From contig NZ_AP024086.1 of the NCBI RefSeq assembly GCF_019703855.1, forward strand, positions 62,001 through 126,000: 64,000 nucleotides of DNA, given 5' to 3'. Within the stretch, counting starts at the first letter, position 1. Each line of letters begins with the position of its first letter. The translations under genes were made by a program, and so were the position numbers. The notes under the pieces were generated by a model, which worked only from the letters and a program-made list of their open reading frames with translations, was not told where the DNA came from and searched no databases. The DNA comes from Desulfomarina profundi (GTDB lineage: Bacteria; Desulfobacterota; Desulfobulbia; Desulfobulbales; Desulfocapsaceae). Below, piece by piece: positions 47,693-56,353 of this stretch.

Positions 47693-48352
47693 ATGTTGAA
47701 CCGGAATGTGTTGAGAGTAGTTTTAGCAGATAATCATTCTCTTATAAGGCATGGTATCAAAAAACTGATTGAAAAAAACAGTGAGTTGGAAGTTGTGGGA
47801 GAGGTGGGGAACGGAGAAGAACTGCTTCGATTTTTAGAGAGTCATTCAGCAGACTTGATTGTTCTTGATATATCCATGCCGGGAATTGGCGGGACAGAAG
47901 CTGCCGCAACAGTGAAAAAGAGGTATCCATGGATCAAGATTCTCATGCTGACAATGCATACCAGCCAGCAGGTTTTTTATAATGCAATGATAGCCGGAGC
48001 GGATGGTTATCTGCTGAAGGATGATTCGGACGAAGAATTGCTGGTTGCCATCGAGCGTGTGAAAAGAGGAAAGAACTATATTTCACCAAGTCTGGCGGAT
48101 GATTTTACTGATGATGTTATTGAGATGTATCGTAATGGTAAAAAGAGTCCTTTCAGAGAATTGACAAAAAGAGAAAAAGAAATTCTCCAACTGGTTGTAA
48201 ATGGGTTTACGAGTAAAAAAATGGCAGAACATCTCGGATTGAGTCCGAGGACCGTTGATCACCATCGTTCAAATCTCCTGAGAAAACTCAATAAGAGAAA
48301 CAGTGCTGATTTAGTTAATTATGCCGTAAGAAACGGATATATATCCACTTGA
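47693..48352 (+). CDS. NarL/LuxR-type response regulator, orphan
   Basis: A 219-residue two-domain regulator. The receiver domain (residues 7-122) has the acidic pair in VVLADNH, the phospho-acceptor aspartate in LIVLDISMPGIGG (about residue 57), the threonine in MLTMHT and the lysine in YLLKDDSD. The C-terminal LuxR helix-turn-helix has LTKREKEILQLVVNG and GLSPRTVDHHRSNLLRKL. The second acidic residue is followed by an asparagine (ADNHSL), a known variant. AAGGAGAAGGAG precedes ATG 47693. No histidine kinase is adjacent, so the partner is unknown. The gene is flanked by two short repeats also found together at 9.8-10.0 kb. Confidence 0.93.
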   Translation: MLNRNVLRVVLADNHSLIRHGIKKLIEKNSELEVVGEVGNGEELLRFLESHSADLIVLDISMPGIGGTEAAATVKKRYPWIKILMLTMHTSQQVFYNAMIAGADGYLLKDDSDEELLVAIERVKRGKNYISPSLADDFTDDVIEMYRNGKKSPFRELTKREKEILQLVVNGFTSKKMAEHLGLSPRTVDHHRSNLLRKLNKRNSADLVNYAVRNGYIST

Positions 48353-48391
48353 TCAGCAGGACTGGGAATTGCTTTTTATTTTTCTATGCTC

Positions 48392-48451
48392 CTCGGAGTC
48401 TACGCTTACCTGAAGTCGAACAAAAAATCTCATTTCTGGACAGACACTAAA
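48392..48451 (+). repeat. Repeat block downstream of response regulator
   Basis: Two matches abut here. 48392-48413 (CTCGGAGTC then TACGCTTACCTGA) is the inverse of 44510-44531. 48411-48450, with CGAACAAAAAA and CAGACACTA, matches 9991-10032 in direct orientation. About 60 bases later, at 48510-48529, ACTGGGT and ACCCAGT form a 7-bp hairpin. Confidence 0.55.
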
Positions 48452-48632
48452 AAACATTTTTCTATTCTATCCACGAGTATATATAATAATGCTGTAGCAC
48501 TGGAATAAAACTGGGTATTTTTACCCAGTAAAAAACAGGTATTTCCACCAGTTGTTTTTTTTGCCGGGAAGGATACTAATAAGGTTTTTATAGGAGAATT
48601 ATTCTTGGAAACCTTTTTGGGGCAATAAACAA

Positions 48633-48905
48633 ATGAATAAAAAAGAACTGGTGGAAAAAATAGCGGCAAAAAGAGGTATAAGCAAGGCAAGTGCCGCCAG
48701 GGCGCTGGATGCGGTTCTGGCTACAATGACTGGTGTAATGGAGAAGGGGGAGCGGGTTACAATAACCGGATTCGGTTCTTTCAGAGTAATAGAACGGGTT
48801 GAAAAAAGAGGACGAAATCCCCAGACGGGGCAGGGCATCATTATCCCTGCCCGGAAAGTGGTGAAATTCAAACCGGGTAAAAATCTGTTTGAACGGATTC
48901 AATAA
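48633..48905 (+). CDS. HU family DNA-binding protein (copy 2)
   Basis: A 90-residue histone-like protein, the second HU in the window. It has the N-terminal MNKKELVEKIAAKRGISK, the beta-arm motif VTITGFGSFRVIER followed by RGRNPQTGQGI, and ends AGKNLFERIQ-like (KPGKNLFERIQ). It is closest to classical HU in length and lacks the C-terminal lysine tail of copy 1. A GGGG site lies upstream. It converges with lgt and is followed by only eight bases. Two HU paralogues often have different growth-phase expression, but nothing here shows that. Confidence 0.94.
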   Translation: MNKKELVEKIAAKRGISKASAARALDAVLATMTGVMEKGERVTITGFGSFRVIERVEKRGRNPQTGQGIIIPARKVVKFKPGKNLFERIQ

Positions 48906-48913
48906 GCCGCGCC

Positions 48914-49723
48914 TTATCGGTGAACAGATTTTCTGTTGACAAGTAATATCAGAAGGAGAATTCCTGAGCCAACCATGACACTGCTGAGCAGTTGGCCCAT
49001 TGTGAGAAGATTGAAAAGATAACCAAGTTGTTGGTCGGGTTCTCTGAAATTCTCGAGAATTATTCTGAAAGAACCGTAAAGAACCAGAAAAAGAGCAAAA
49101 ATAGAACCATGGGGCCAGGAGGATTTTCCCCATGGTTTTGATCTGAGCATCCAGAGTATCACGAAGAGAACAAGGCCTTCAAAAAACGCTTCATACAGTT
49201 GAGAGGGGTGGCGGGGAGTATTACCACCACCGGGGAAAATCATTGCCCAGGGGACATCAGTTTTTCGGCCGAACAGTTCTCCATTGATAAAATTACCGAT
49301 TCTGCCGAAACCGATTCCCAGGGGAATCGTGGCAACATAGATATCTGCTGTTTTCCAGAAATTCAGTTTTTGCCTTCTGCAATAAAACCAGCCCCCGGCA
49401 AAAAGAGCTATGCATGCCCCGTGAAACGACATGCCGCCACTCCAGGTTGCCGGTATCTCAAGGGGATGGGCCAGGTAATAAGAAAAATTATAGAAGAGAA
49501 CATATCCAAGCCTGCCACCGATAACCACACAGAGAATGAGGACAAGGTTGAGGTTTTCAAAATGGTTGGCCAGCCTGCTGTACCTGAACTCCCGTATCTG
49601 TTTTCGCACCAGAATATAGGTGGCGGAAAACCCGAGAACATACATCAGGCCATACCAGCGAACGTGCAGTGGTCCAATGGAAAAGATGACAGGATCTATT
49701 TGAGGAAACTGAAGAGGGGACAT
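48914..49723 (-). CDS. lgt: Prolipoprotein diacylglyceryl transferase Lgt
   Basis: An integral membrane enzyme of 269 residues that transfers diacylglycerol from phosphatidylglycerol to the lipobox cysteine of prolipoproteins. It has the family start with FPQIDPVIFSIGPLHVRWYG, the signature GRIGNFINGELFGR (arginine and asparagine of the active site), HPSQLYEA and a GGMSFHG histidine. About seven helices are predicted. It follows mnmG by seven bases on the same strand. Its product is needed for lipoproteins such as the PrsT-like protein encoded at 58.5 kb. Confidence 0.96.
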   Translation of the reverse strand: MSPLQFPQIDPVIFSIGPLHVRWYGLMYVLGFSATYILVRKQIREFRYSRLANHFENLNLVLILCVVIGGRLGYVLFYNFSYYLAHPLEIPATWSGGMSFHGACIALFAGGWFYCRRQKLNFWKTADIYVATIPLGIGFGRIGNFINGELFGRKTDVPWAMIFPGGGNTPRHPSQLYEAFFEGLVLFVILWMLRSKPWGKSSWPHGSIFALFLVLYGSFRIILENFREPDQQLGYLFNLLTMGQLLSSVMVGSGILLLILLVNRKSVHR

Positions 49724-49730
49724 GTATCGG

Positions 49731-51652
49731 TCATTTTTTTTTGTGGTTGGAATAATTTTTTGTAAATCTATCGCCGTTTCTGCGTAAGTGCACCTGGAGT
49801 ACAGAGATCGCCGCCGGTGTTACTCCGGATATTCGTGAAGCCTGACCAAGAGATAGAGGGCGAACGGCGGTAAGCTTTTCCACCACTTCATTGGAAAGAC
49901 CGGAGAGTTCGGAGTAATTCAGGTCTTCAGGCAGTCGCATGGACTCCATTTTTTTAAACCGTTCCACCTGTTCCTTCTGGCGGGCAATATAACCTTTGAA
50001 TTTTATCTGCAGCTGAATCTGTTCACAGACACTGCTTTCAGTGATTCTTGTCACGTTTTCCAGGGCTGTTGCTGAGAGGGGAAGATCAAGAAAAGCGTGG
50101 ATCGTCATTTCGGGACGGCGCAAGAGATCGGCAAGGGAACATTTCTGTCTTAAGCTGGTTGTTCCTGTAAGCTCCAGGGCTCGATTGAATTGATCCGTGG
50201 GTTTTATGGTAATGGATTCCAGGGTAGCTATGCCCGAAGCGATCGCCTCTTCCTTTTCAAGAAAGATGTCGAATGCATTTTGGTTAACCAGACCCATGGT
50301 AAAACCGATACGGGTAAGACGTGAATCTGCATTGTCTTCACGGAGAAGGAGTCGGTATTCAGCCCTTGAGGTAAAGAGTCGATAGGGTTCCCTGGTGCCC
50401 AGGGTTACCAGGTCATCCAGAAGAACACCTATGTAAGCTTCGGAACGGTCAAGAACAAGGGGTTCCTGGTTACGGATGGAGCGACAGCCGTTGATTCCCG
50501 CTATCAGTCCCTGGGCAGCAGCTTCCTCGTAGCCGGAGGTTCCGTTGATCTGGCCCGCGAGAAAAAGGCCTTTTATTTTTTTTGTTTCCAGTGAAGGCAT
50601 AAGACCCACAGGGTCTATGTAATCGTATTCGATCGCGTACCCGGGACGTATTATGATTGCATTTTCGAGTCCTTTGATACTGTTGATCATGGCCTGCTGG
50701 ACAACCAGAGGCAGACTGGTCGGCAGGCCGTTTGGATACACTTCCACCGTGTCCAGCCCTTCCGGTTCCAGAAAAATCTGGTGCCGTTTTTTTTCGGGAA
50801 AGCGCATAACCTTGTCTTCAATCGATGGACAATAGCGGGCGCCGATCCCCTCGATTATTCCACTGTACATGGGGGACTGATCTATGCCGCCGCGGATAAT
50901 TTCATGTGTTTTTTCATTCGTATAGGTGATATGACACGGGAGCTGTGGGAGGGTATAATTTCCTTTTGAGGAAAAGGAAAAATGGGCAGGAGGAAAATCA
51001 CTTTGCTGTTCTTCGAGCTCAGAATAATTGATGGAGCGGGCATCAAGGCGCGGGACTGTTCCGGTCTTCATTCTTCCCACAGAAAAACCGTTTTCAACAA
51101 ACCACTCGGCCAAAGCTGTGGAAGGCGCATCTCCGAGTCGTCCGGCGGGAAAATTTTTCAGACCGATATGAACAAGTCCATTGAGAAAAGTGCCGGTGGC
51201 AACAACGACAGCCCGGGCACCGATTTTTTCATTCAGGGAAGTGGTAATACCGTATACTCTTTTGTTTTTGATAAGCAGACCGGTTACCATTGTCTGGCTG
51301 ACAGTGAGATTTTCCTGGTTCTCGATAACCGATTTCATCCGCAACCGGTAAAGCAACCTGTCTGCCTGGGCTCTGGAGGATCGTACTGCCGGGCCTTTGC
51401 TGGTGTTGAGTTTGCGGAACTGAATGGATGTCGCATCGATGTTTCTTGCCATCTCTCCCCGAGAGCATCGATTTCCCGAACCAGATGTCCCTTGGCAAGG
51501 CCCCCGATAGCAGGATTACAGGACATGGCGCCAATAGTGTCGGCATTGATGACGGTGAGCAATGTTTTGCAGCCGAGCCTTGCTGCAGCGAGGGCTGCTT
51601 CACAACCGGCATGCCCGGCACCCACGATAACGATATCAAATTGTTTTTTCAT
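49731..51652 (-). CDS. mnmG: tRNA modification protein MnmG/GidA, frameshifted
   Basis: The FAD-binding partner of MnmE, forming cmnm5 or nm5 at wobble uridine of certain tRNAs. The N-terminal frame starts at 51652 with [20 protein letters not shown] and [20 protein letters not shown]. The C-terminal frame ends at 49731 and starts [20 protein letters not shown]. The signature [15 protein letters not shown] lies in the second. One base added to the four-C run at 51457-51460 joins them as [17 protein letters not shown], giving a 640-residue protein. An assembly error is likeliest. Its start overlaps the methyltransferase stop (ATGA), and lgt follows. Confidence 0.93.
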
Positions 51653-52476
51653 TTTTCCCACCAGATAAGGGCCCATCGGGGCGGGTGCACTCGTTCAACA
51701 GTAATCGCGTGACCTTTTTTGTCGACAATGTTTTCGGTGATGTATTGTTCCAGCAGTTCCAGTTCCCCGGCGTTGAGATCATTGAACATCCATCTGTAGG
51801 AATCAAGTGCCGCTTCCATGTTTTCATATGTTGTTGTCCTGTCCAGAGTCAGAACTGAGACATTGGCATGGATTCCGAGAGTGTACAGGATGTTGAGTGT
51901 GTATATATAGTCAGGTCCGGGGCTGAAATCACGGCCGATAGCCTGAAAGGCATGTTCATCAAATGGAGTCGCTCCGATTCTGTCGCTGATGAAGATGTAT
52001 TTTCTGCCGTAGTGGTTGATTTTTTCCAGAGCGGCAGGAAGATTTTCAACCCCCATCGAGCGGGAAGCGATGGCAATATCGTGGGGTTCCAGAGACAGGC
52101 TTTCCCAGTTGTCTTCCCAGGAACACTGGATGGTAGTTATATTGGAGATATTCTCTTCTCTCGCCAGGTTGTTGAGGGTTGAGAGCATCTGAGCAGAAAA
52201 GTCCAATGCGGTGACATTCTTGACATGCCTGGCAATGGGAATAGCAAGAGTGCCGGGCCCACTGCCTATATCAAGAACCGTATGATTTTTTTTCAGTGGC
52301 AGTTGTTCGAGAAAAAGCGAGGTGTAGCGGGAATCCTTATTTCGTTTTGCAAATGAGCTGGCCTTCCTGTCCCATTGCTCCGGACCTTTGCTCTTCCAGC
52401 CTTTTTTCTGCATGGCATTGGCCCGAAGGGTCGGCCAGTCGATGTCTTCAAATGTTTTTGGTGAGGTGGCTGACAT
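51649..52476 (-). CDS. SAM-dependent class I methyltransferase
   Basis: A 275-residue methyltransferase of unknown target. The AdoMet site reads [17 protein letters not shown] (motif I) with an acidic residue in ALDFSAQML (motif II) and the [13 protein letters not shown] region. The N-terminal part (residues 1-55) is basic and helical ([15 protein letters not shown]), and the C-terminal region carries an aromatic tail ALIWWEK. It overlaps mnmG by four bases, which suggests a shared message. Small-molecule or tRNA methylation are equally possible. Confidence 0.88.
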   Translation of the reverse strand: MSATSPKTFEDIDWPTLRANAMQKKGWKSKGPEQWDRKASSFAKRNKDSRYTSLFLEQLPLKKNHTVLDIGSGPGTLAIPIARHVKNVTALDFSAQMLSTLNNLAREENISNITTIQCSWEDNWESLSLEPHDIAIASRSMGVENLPAALEKINHYGRKYIFISDRIGATPFDEHAFQAIGRDFSPGPDYIYTLNILYTLGIHANVSVLTLDRTTTYENMEAALDSYRWMFNDLNAGELELLEQYITENIVDKKGHAITVERVHPPRWALIWWEK

Positions 52477-52635
52477 TGCGAAACTTGAATCCTGGTCTGA
52501 TTTTCAACGAACCGTTATACAGTATAAAAAACTATTATTGTACTACAGACGGTCACCTGGAACGTTTAACGTTGGGACAATAGCATAGCAGGAGAGGTTC
52601 TGCAATATCCGTGCATTGGGGAAGGACAAAAATGT

Positions 52636-52665
52636 TTGACAGCGGGAGATATATATGGTTAATAT
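52636..52665 (+). promoter_or_regulatory. Candidate sigma-70 promoter of rpmH operon
   Basis: TTGACA (52636-52641) is followed 18 bases later by TAATAT (52660-52665). It would give a 155-base leader for rpmH. I found no clear DnaA-box cluster in this divergent 343-base region. Confidence 0.5.
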
Positions 52666-52780
52666 TCACCTCTTGTAATGAGTACATAATGCCACCGGCT
52701 ACTGCTGATAAAGTGCAATTTTAAGATGGCAGGGGTGAAAGTCGGTTATCCGGAGCAGCATTTATATTAATAACGAAAAC

Positions 52781-52798
52781 TTCATGGGTAACCATGAA
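52781..52798 (+). promoter_or_regulatory. GNRA-loop hairpin in rpmH leader
   Basis: TTCATGG (52781-52787) and CCATGAA (52792-52798) form a perfect 7-bp stem capped by GTAA, a stable GNRA tetraloop, 22 bases before the rpmH start. It may shape translation or stability of the leader. No regulator is known from sequence alone. Confidence 0.5.
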
Positions 52799-52819
52799 TT
52801 GTAACGACGAGGTAACAAA

Positions 52820-52957
52820 ATGAGTAAGCGTACTTTTCAGCCAAGCAATATCAAGCGCAAACGTACCCATGGATTCAGGGCCAGAATGAAAACAAGGGCA
52901 GGCCGGGCAATTATCAATGCTCGTCGTGCAAGGGGTCGCAAACGACTGTCAGCCTGA
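52820..52957 (+). CDS. rpmH: 50S ribosomal protein L34
   Basis: A 45-residue, very basic ribosomal protein, too short for many gene callers. The sequence begins [19 protein letters not shown], with [20 protein letters not shown] next, and ends GRKRLSA, the classical L34 profile. GACGAGG precedes ATG 52820. Its 3' end overlaps the likely rnpA start, as rpmH and rnpA are coupled in many bacteria. Confidence 0.98.
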   Translation: MSKRTFQPSNIKRKRTHGFRARMKTRAGRAIINARRARGRKRLSA

Positions 52958-53312
52958 ATCATTGGAAAAACTTCGACTGCGTAAAAGCGCACTTTTGCGG
53001 AAAGGGTGGGAGTTTGAGAGAGTCTACAGCCGGGGCAACCGTTTTCACGGGCATAATTTTACTCTGATCTGTGAACCGAATTTTTTTGGCAGAAGTCGCC
53101 TGGGGATCAGTGTACATCACAGGATTCGGGGTGCTGTAAAGAGAAATCGTATCAAGCGCATTATCAGAGAATCTTTTCGGCTGGGGAGGAGACACTATCC
53201 GTCAGAGATGGATATAGTTTTTGCCGTCCGCCCGGGGTTTTCTCTTTCCTGCCCTGAAGAAATATGTGAATCGGTGGCTGCCGTGGTCCGGAAAATGCGT
53301 AAAAGTTCATGA
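52917..53312 (+). CDS. rnpA: Ribonuclease P protein component
   Basis: The protein cofactor of RNase P, which matures tRNA 5' ends. The 131-residue frame has [22 protein letters not shown] and the signature [27 protein letters not shown], the arginine-rich RNR motif. The start is unclear. ATG 52917 lies 41 bases inside rpmH and adds a 17-residue leader; a TTG at 52962 would give a family-typical N-terminus. Neither has a strong ribosome site, so coupling to rpmH translation is likely. It ends in a four-base overlap (ATGA) with yidD. Confidence 0.93.
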   Translation: MLVVQGVANDCQPESLEKLRLRKSALLRKGWEFERVYSRGNRFHGHNFTLICEPNFFGRSRLGISVHHRIRGAVKRNRIKRIIRESFRLGRRHYPSEMDIVFAVRPGFSLSCPEEICESVAAVVRKMRKSS

Positions 53313-53548
53313 AACCTGAAATTGCGATACGGAAGTTACCCAGGCTGTTTTTTATTGGACTTGTAAAGGGATACCAGTACTTGATATCTCCCCTCTTTCC
53401 TCCCTGTTGTCGTTTTTTTCCCACATGTTCTGTTTACACAATTCAAGCAATAGAGAAGTACGGAGTTATTAAAGGCGGTTTTCTGGGTATTCGACGCATA
53501 CTCCGTTGTCATCCTTTCTCCAGAGGTGGACATGACCCGGTTGTGTGA
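53309..53548 (+). CDS. yidD: Membrane protein insertion efficiency factor YidD
   Basis: A 79-residue cationic protein that aids YidC-dependent membrane insertion. Conserved residues are visible in [22 protein letters not shown], then [10 protein letters not shown] and the [11 protein letters not shown] end. It starts inside the last codon of rnpA. This is the usual position between rnpA and yidC. Confidence 0.95.
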   Translation: MKPEIAIRKLPRLFFIGLVKGYQYLISPLFPPCCRFFPTCSVYTIQAIEKYGVIKGGFLGIRRILRCHPFSRGGHDPVV

Positions 53549-53618
53549 GTACCCACAATGGTCTTTCTTTTTTTTATTTTCAGCGTGCCGGTTTGGTGCA
53601 TAAATTTACGGAAACTGA

Positions 53619-55295
53619 ATGGATACTTATAGAGCGTTTTTGGCGATCGTTATTTCATTTGTAATACTGGTTGGTTATCAGTATTTCTTCGTCGGGTTTG
53701 ATCAGCCTGTCTCCCCTGACAAGGTGGCGGTCCAGAACGAAAATGTTGCTGAAAAAAATGTAAAATCACCAGCAGCTCAGGAAACTGTGGCACCTGCAGT
53801 CCCGGTAAAAACTCACATCGAACCGCCAGCTCCGGTTTATGACCGGGAAGCAAAAAATATAATAGTTGAAACTGATCTCTACAGTGCTTTGCTTTCTGAG
53901 GATGGTGGCACAGTAAAAAGTTTCAGATTAAAGAAACACAAAGAGACTCATGATCCTGATTCTCCCGGCATGGAGCTTGTAAAAACAGATGATGACCAGG
54001 GGTATCCATTGGAATTTTCATGGGGGAGTGCCCTTGGAAAACGCGTTCTTTATGACAGTGAAAGACAGGAAATTCATCTTTCCAGGGAAAATGGAAAAGC
54101 TGTTCTGCGAATGACGGCAAATGGCAGCAATGGCCTGCTCATTGAACGGGAATACTCGTTTGATAATGAGACCTATCTTGTTGATTTGACAATTCGAGTG
54201 AAAAACAGTTCTATGAATCCCCTTCAGGGAATTCCTCAGCTGTATCAGATAAACAGCCCTTTTATGGGAAATTCAGGCCCAACCAGCAGGTATCTTTTCA
54301 GCGGACCGGTTGCATTTGTGAATGGTGAACTTGAGACGGTTAAAGCAAAAGAGTTTAAAGATGGTCCAAAAACAATAAAAGGTGCAATCGACTGGGCCGG
54401 ATACGAGGGAAATTACTTTCTCTGCGGGATTGTGCCGATTGACGGGGCCGGCAATTCATTTACCATGGAGGGAGACCAGGATCTGACCAGAATGCAGTTA
54501 GCCGGTGATCTTGATACTCTGCAGCCTGGTGGGGTGAAAGAATACAAATATCATCTCTTCTATGGCCCGAAAAAGCTCGAGATGCTGAAGAGCATCGGCT
54601 ACAACCTGGACAAGGCAGTCAACTTCGGCTGGTTCGATGTAATCGCCAAGCCGACTCTCTGGCTACTCAATAAATTTTACAGTGTTTTCGGTAATTATGG
54701 TATTGCCATTATCCTTGTAACCATCCTTTTCAAAGTTCTTTTCTGGCCTATTACCCAGAAGGGGATGAAGTCCATGAAAAACATGCAGAAACTGCAGCCC
54801 AAGATGGCGAAAATAAAGGAAAAATACAAGGATGATCCAACCAGGATGAACCAGGAGGTCATGAGCCTTTATAAAACCTATAAGGTCAATCCCCTGGGGG
54901 GATGTCTGCCCATGGTTCTGCAGATCCCTGTGTTTTTCGCTCTGTACAAAGTACTGCTGCAGAGTATTGAGCTCAGGCATGCACCTTTTATGCTGTGGAT
55001 AACAGATCTTTCAGCGCCTGACAGATTGTATCTTGGCTTTGACATCCCGTATCTTGGTGGTTTTCCGGTTCTGACGGTCCTGATGGGGGCTTCCATGTTT
55101 CTGCAGCAGAAGATGTCTCCATCCACAGCTGATCCGACCCAGGCTAAAATCATGATGTTTCTACCTTTGATCTTTACATTCATGTTTATAAAATTTGCAT
55201 CGGGTCTTGTGCTTTACTGGTTCATTAACAACTTGTTGTCGATTCTGCAGCAGGTAATCATTAACAGAGAAACAAAGAAACCGGCAAAAGCCTGA
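53619..55295 (+). CDS. yidC: Membrane protein insertase YidC
   Basis: A 558-residue insertase. The first helix is at residues 6-24 (FLAIVISFVILVGYQYFFVGF), followed by a large periplasmic beta domain (about residues 60-340) with a variable Ala/Pro/Lys stretch near 45-70. The core has five further helices. The conserved positive residue in the hydrophilic groove is in ITQKGMKSMKNMQKLQPKM, and YKTYKVNPLGGCLPM is the family signature. The C-terminal is short and ends KKPAKA. It follows yidD by 70 bases. Confidence 0.96.
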   Translation: MDTYRAFLAIVISFVILVGYQYFFVGFDQPVSPDKVAVQNENVAEKNVKSPAAQETVAPAVPVKTHIEPPAPVYDREAKNIIVETDLYSALLSEDGGTVKSFRLKKHKETHDPDSPGMELVKTDDDQGYPLEFSWGSALGKRVLYDSERQEIHLSRENGKAVLRMTANGSNGLLIEREYSFDNETYLVDLTIRVKNSSMNPLQGIPQLYQINSPFMGNSGPTSRYLFSGPVAFVNGELETVKAKEFKDGPKTIKGAIDWAGYEGNYFLCGIVPIDGAGNSFTMEGDQDLTRMQLAGDLDTLQPGGVKEYKYHLFYGPKKLEMLKSIGYNLDKAVNFGWFDVIAKPTLWLLNKFYSVFGNYGIAIILVTILFKVLFWPITQKGMKSMKNMQKLQPKMAKIKEKYKDDPTRMNQEVMSLYKTYKVNPLGGCLPMVLQIPVFFALYKVLLQSIELRHAPFMLWITDLSAPDRLYLGFDIPYLGGFPVLTVLMGASMFLQQKMSPSTADPTQAKIMMFLPLIFTFMFIKFASGLVLYWFINNLLSILQQVIINRETKKPAKA

Positions 55296-55372
55296 TTATT
55301 GGATGGTTACTCCATTTCCTGAAAGAAACAGTTTCAGGTGGGGTAGCCTGGATTTTTGCAGAAGGAAATTCA

Positions 55373-56296
55373 ATGTCTCCAGACAAAAAAGATTTTTACG
55401 CAAAAGAGGTTACCGGGGCCATCAAAAAGGCCTGTGAAGCGTTAAATGTCCCCCAGGAACGACTTGAAATAGAGGTGGTTGAAACCGGCTCCACAGGTAT
55501 TTTTGGATTGATCCGGAAAAAAGCTCACATTCGGGTTCAGGTAAAAACGGTGGTTGAGGAGGTTGTCGACGAAATATTTGAAGTAAAGGAAAGGGTTACC
55601 GGAAAAAAACCTTCCAGGAAAAAGGAAAAAGAAAGTACTTCCGGGAAAAAAGAAAGAAATCAGCCCTCAGCTGTTACTTCGAAAAAAGTCGAGCCTGTTG
55701 TCAAGCCCGGTAAAAAACGTGAGGAACCTCCGCCTGCCCAGGAAGTAAGCGGGGAAAGCATTGAGTTGCTGAAAAAGGAACTGCTGAATATTGTTGAGCT
55801 CATGGGATTTCCCTCGACCGTGGAAATAAAAACGGAAGGACTTTCGGTGAACTGTGTGCTGCGTGGAGAATTTGAGGACAAGCTCACGGGACCCGAAGGA
55901 AAAACACTCGACAGCCTGCAGTATCTGTTAAGGAAGATTGTCAGTAGAAAAGTTCCGGAACGCCTGAAAATTGCAGTTGATGCAGGTGATTTCAGGCAGC
56001 GCCGTCAGGAAGAACTGAAGGTGAGAGCTGTCGAGCTTGCTGCTCTGGTCAAGGAAGATGGGAAAACCCAGATGATTCCCGCATTAAACCCTTCGGAGAG
56101 AAGGGTTATTCATATGATTCTCCAGGAAGATAAAGAAATTCGAAGTCGTTCCGTAGGGGATGGGCTGTTCAAGAAAATTCTCATATACAAACCGGGAAAA
56201 GGGAACAGGTCCGGTAAAAAACGATCCTCTTCAAGGGAGGGCGCCGGGGCAGGCCTTCCCAGTCAAAGAAAAGCGGAGGTGATAATTCCTGATTGA
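55373..56296 (+). CDS. jag: RNA-binding protein Jag/KhpB (KH and R3H domains)
   Basis: A 307-residue RNA-binding protein located between yidC and mnmE, as expected for Jag. The N-terminal Jag_N domain (about residues 1-55) has YAKEVTGAIKKACEAL and TGSTGIFGLIRKKAHI. A long basic linker (60-120, KKEKES-like and KKREEPPPAQ) follows. Next comes the KH domain (about 135-210, GPEGKTLDSLQYLLRKI), then the R3H domain with ALNPSERRVIHMILQED. The C-terminus is an Arg/Lys/Ser-rich tail. Confidence 0.94.
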   Translation: MSPDKKDFYAKEVTGAIKKACEALNVPQERLEIEVVETGSTGIFGLIRKKAHIRVQVKTVVEEVVDEIFEVKERVTGKKPSRKKEKESTSGKKERNQPSAVTSKKVEPVVKPGKKREEPPPAQEVSGESIELLKKELLNIVELMGFPSTVEIKTEGLSVNCVLRGEFEDKLTGPEGKTLDSLQYLLRKIVSRKVPERLKIAVDAGDFRQRRQEELKVRAVELAALVKEDGKTQMIPALNPSERRVIHMILQEDKEIRSRSVGDGLFKKILIYKPGKGNRSGKKRSSSREGAGAGLPSQRKAEVIIPD

Positions 56297-56353
56297 AGTT
56301 CTGTTCCGGCAGCATAGGCTGCATCATCAACAAATGTCCACGGATTCAGAAAT

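Noticed and set aside
47485-47733. 82-codon forward frame before the response regulator
   Set aside because: Begins inside a dispersed repeat and overlaps the true, well-supported regulator start.
52477-52819. Replication origin upstream of rpmH
   Set aside because: Only weak 7-of-9 matches to a DnaA box were seen, with no cluster and no dnaA gene.
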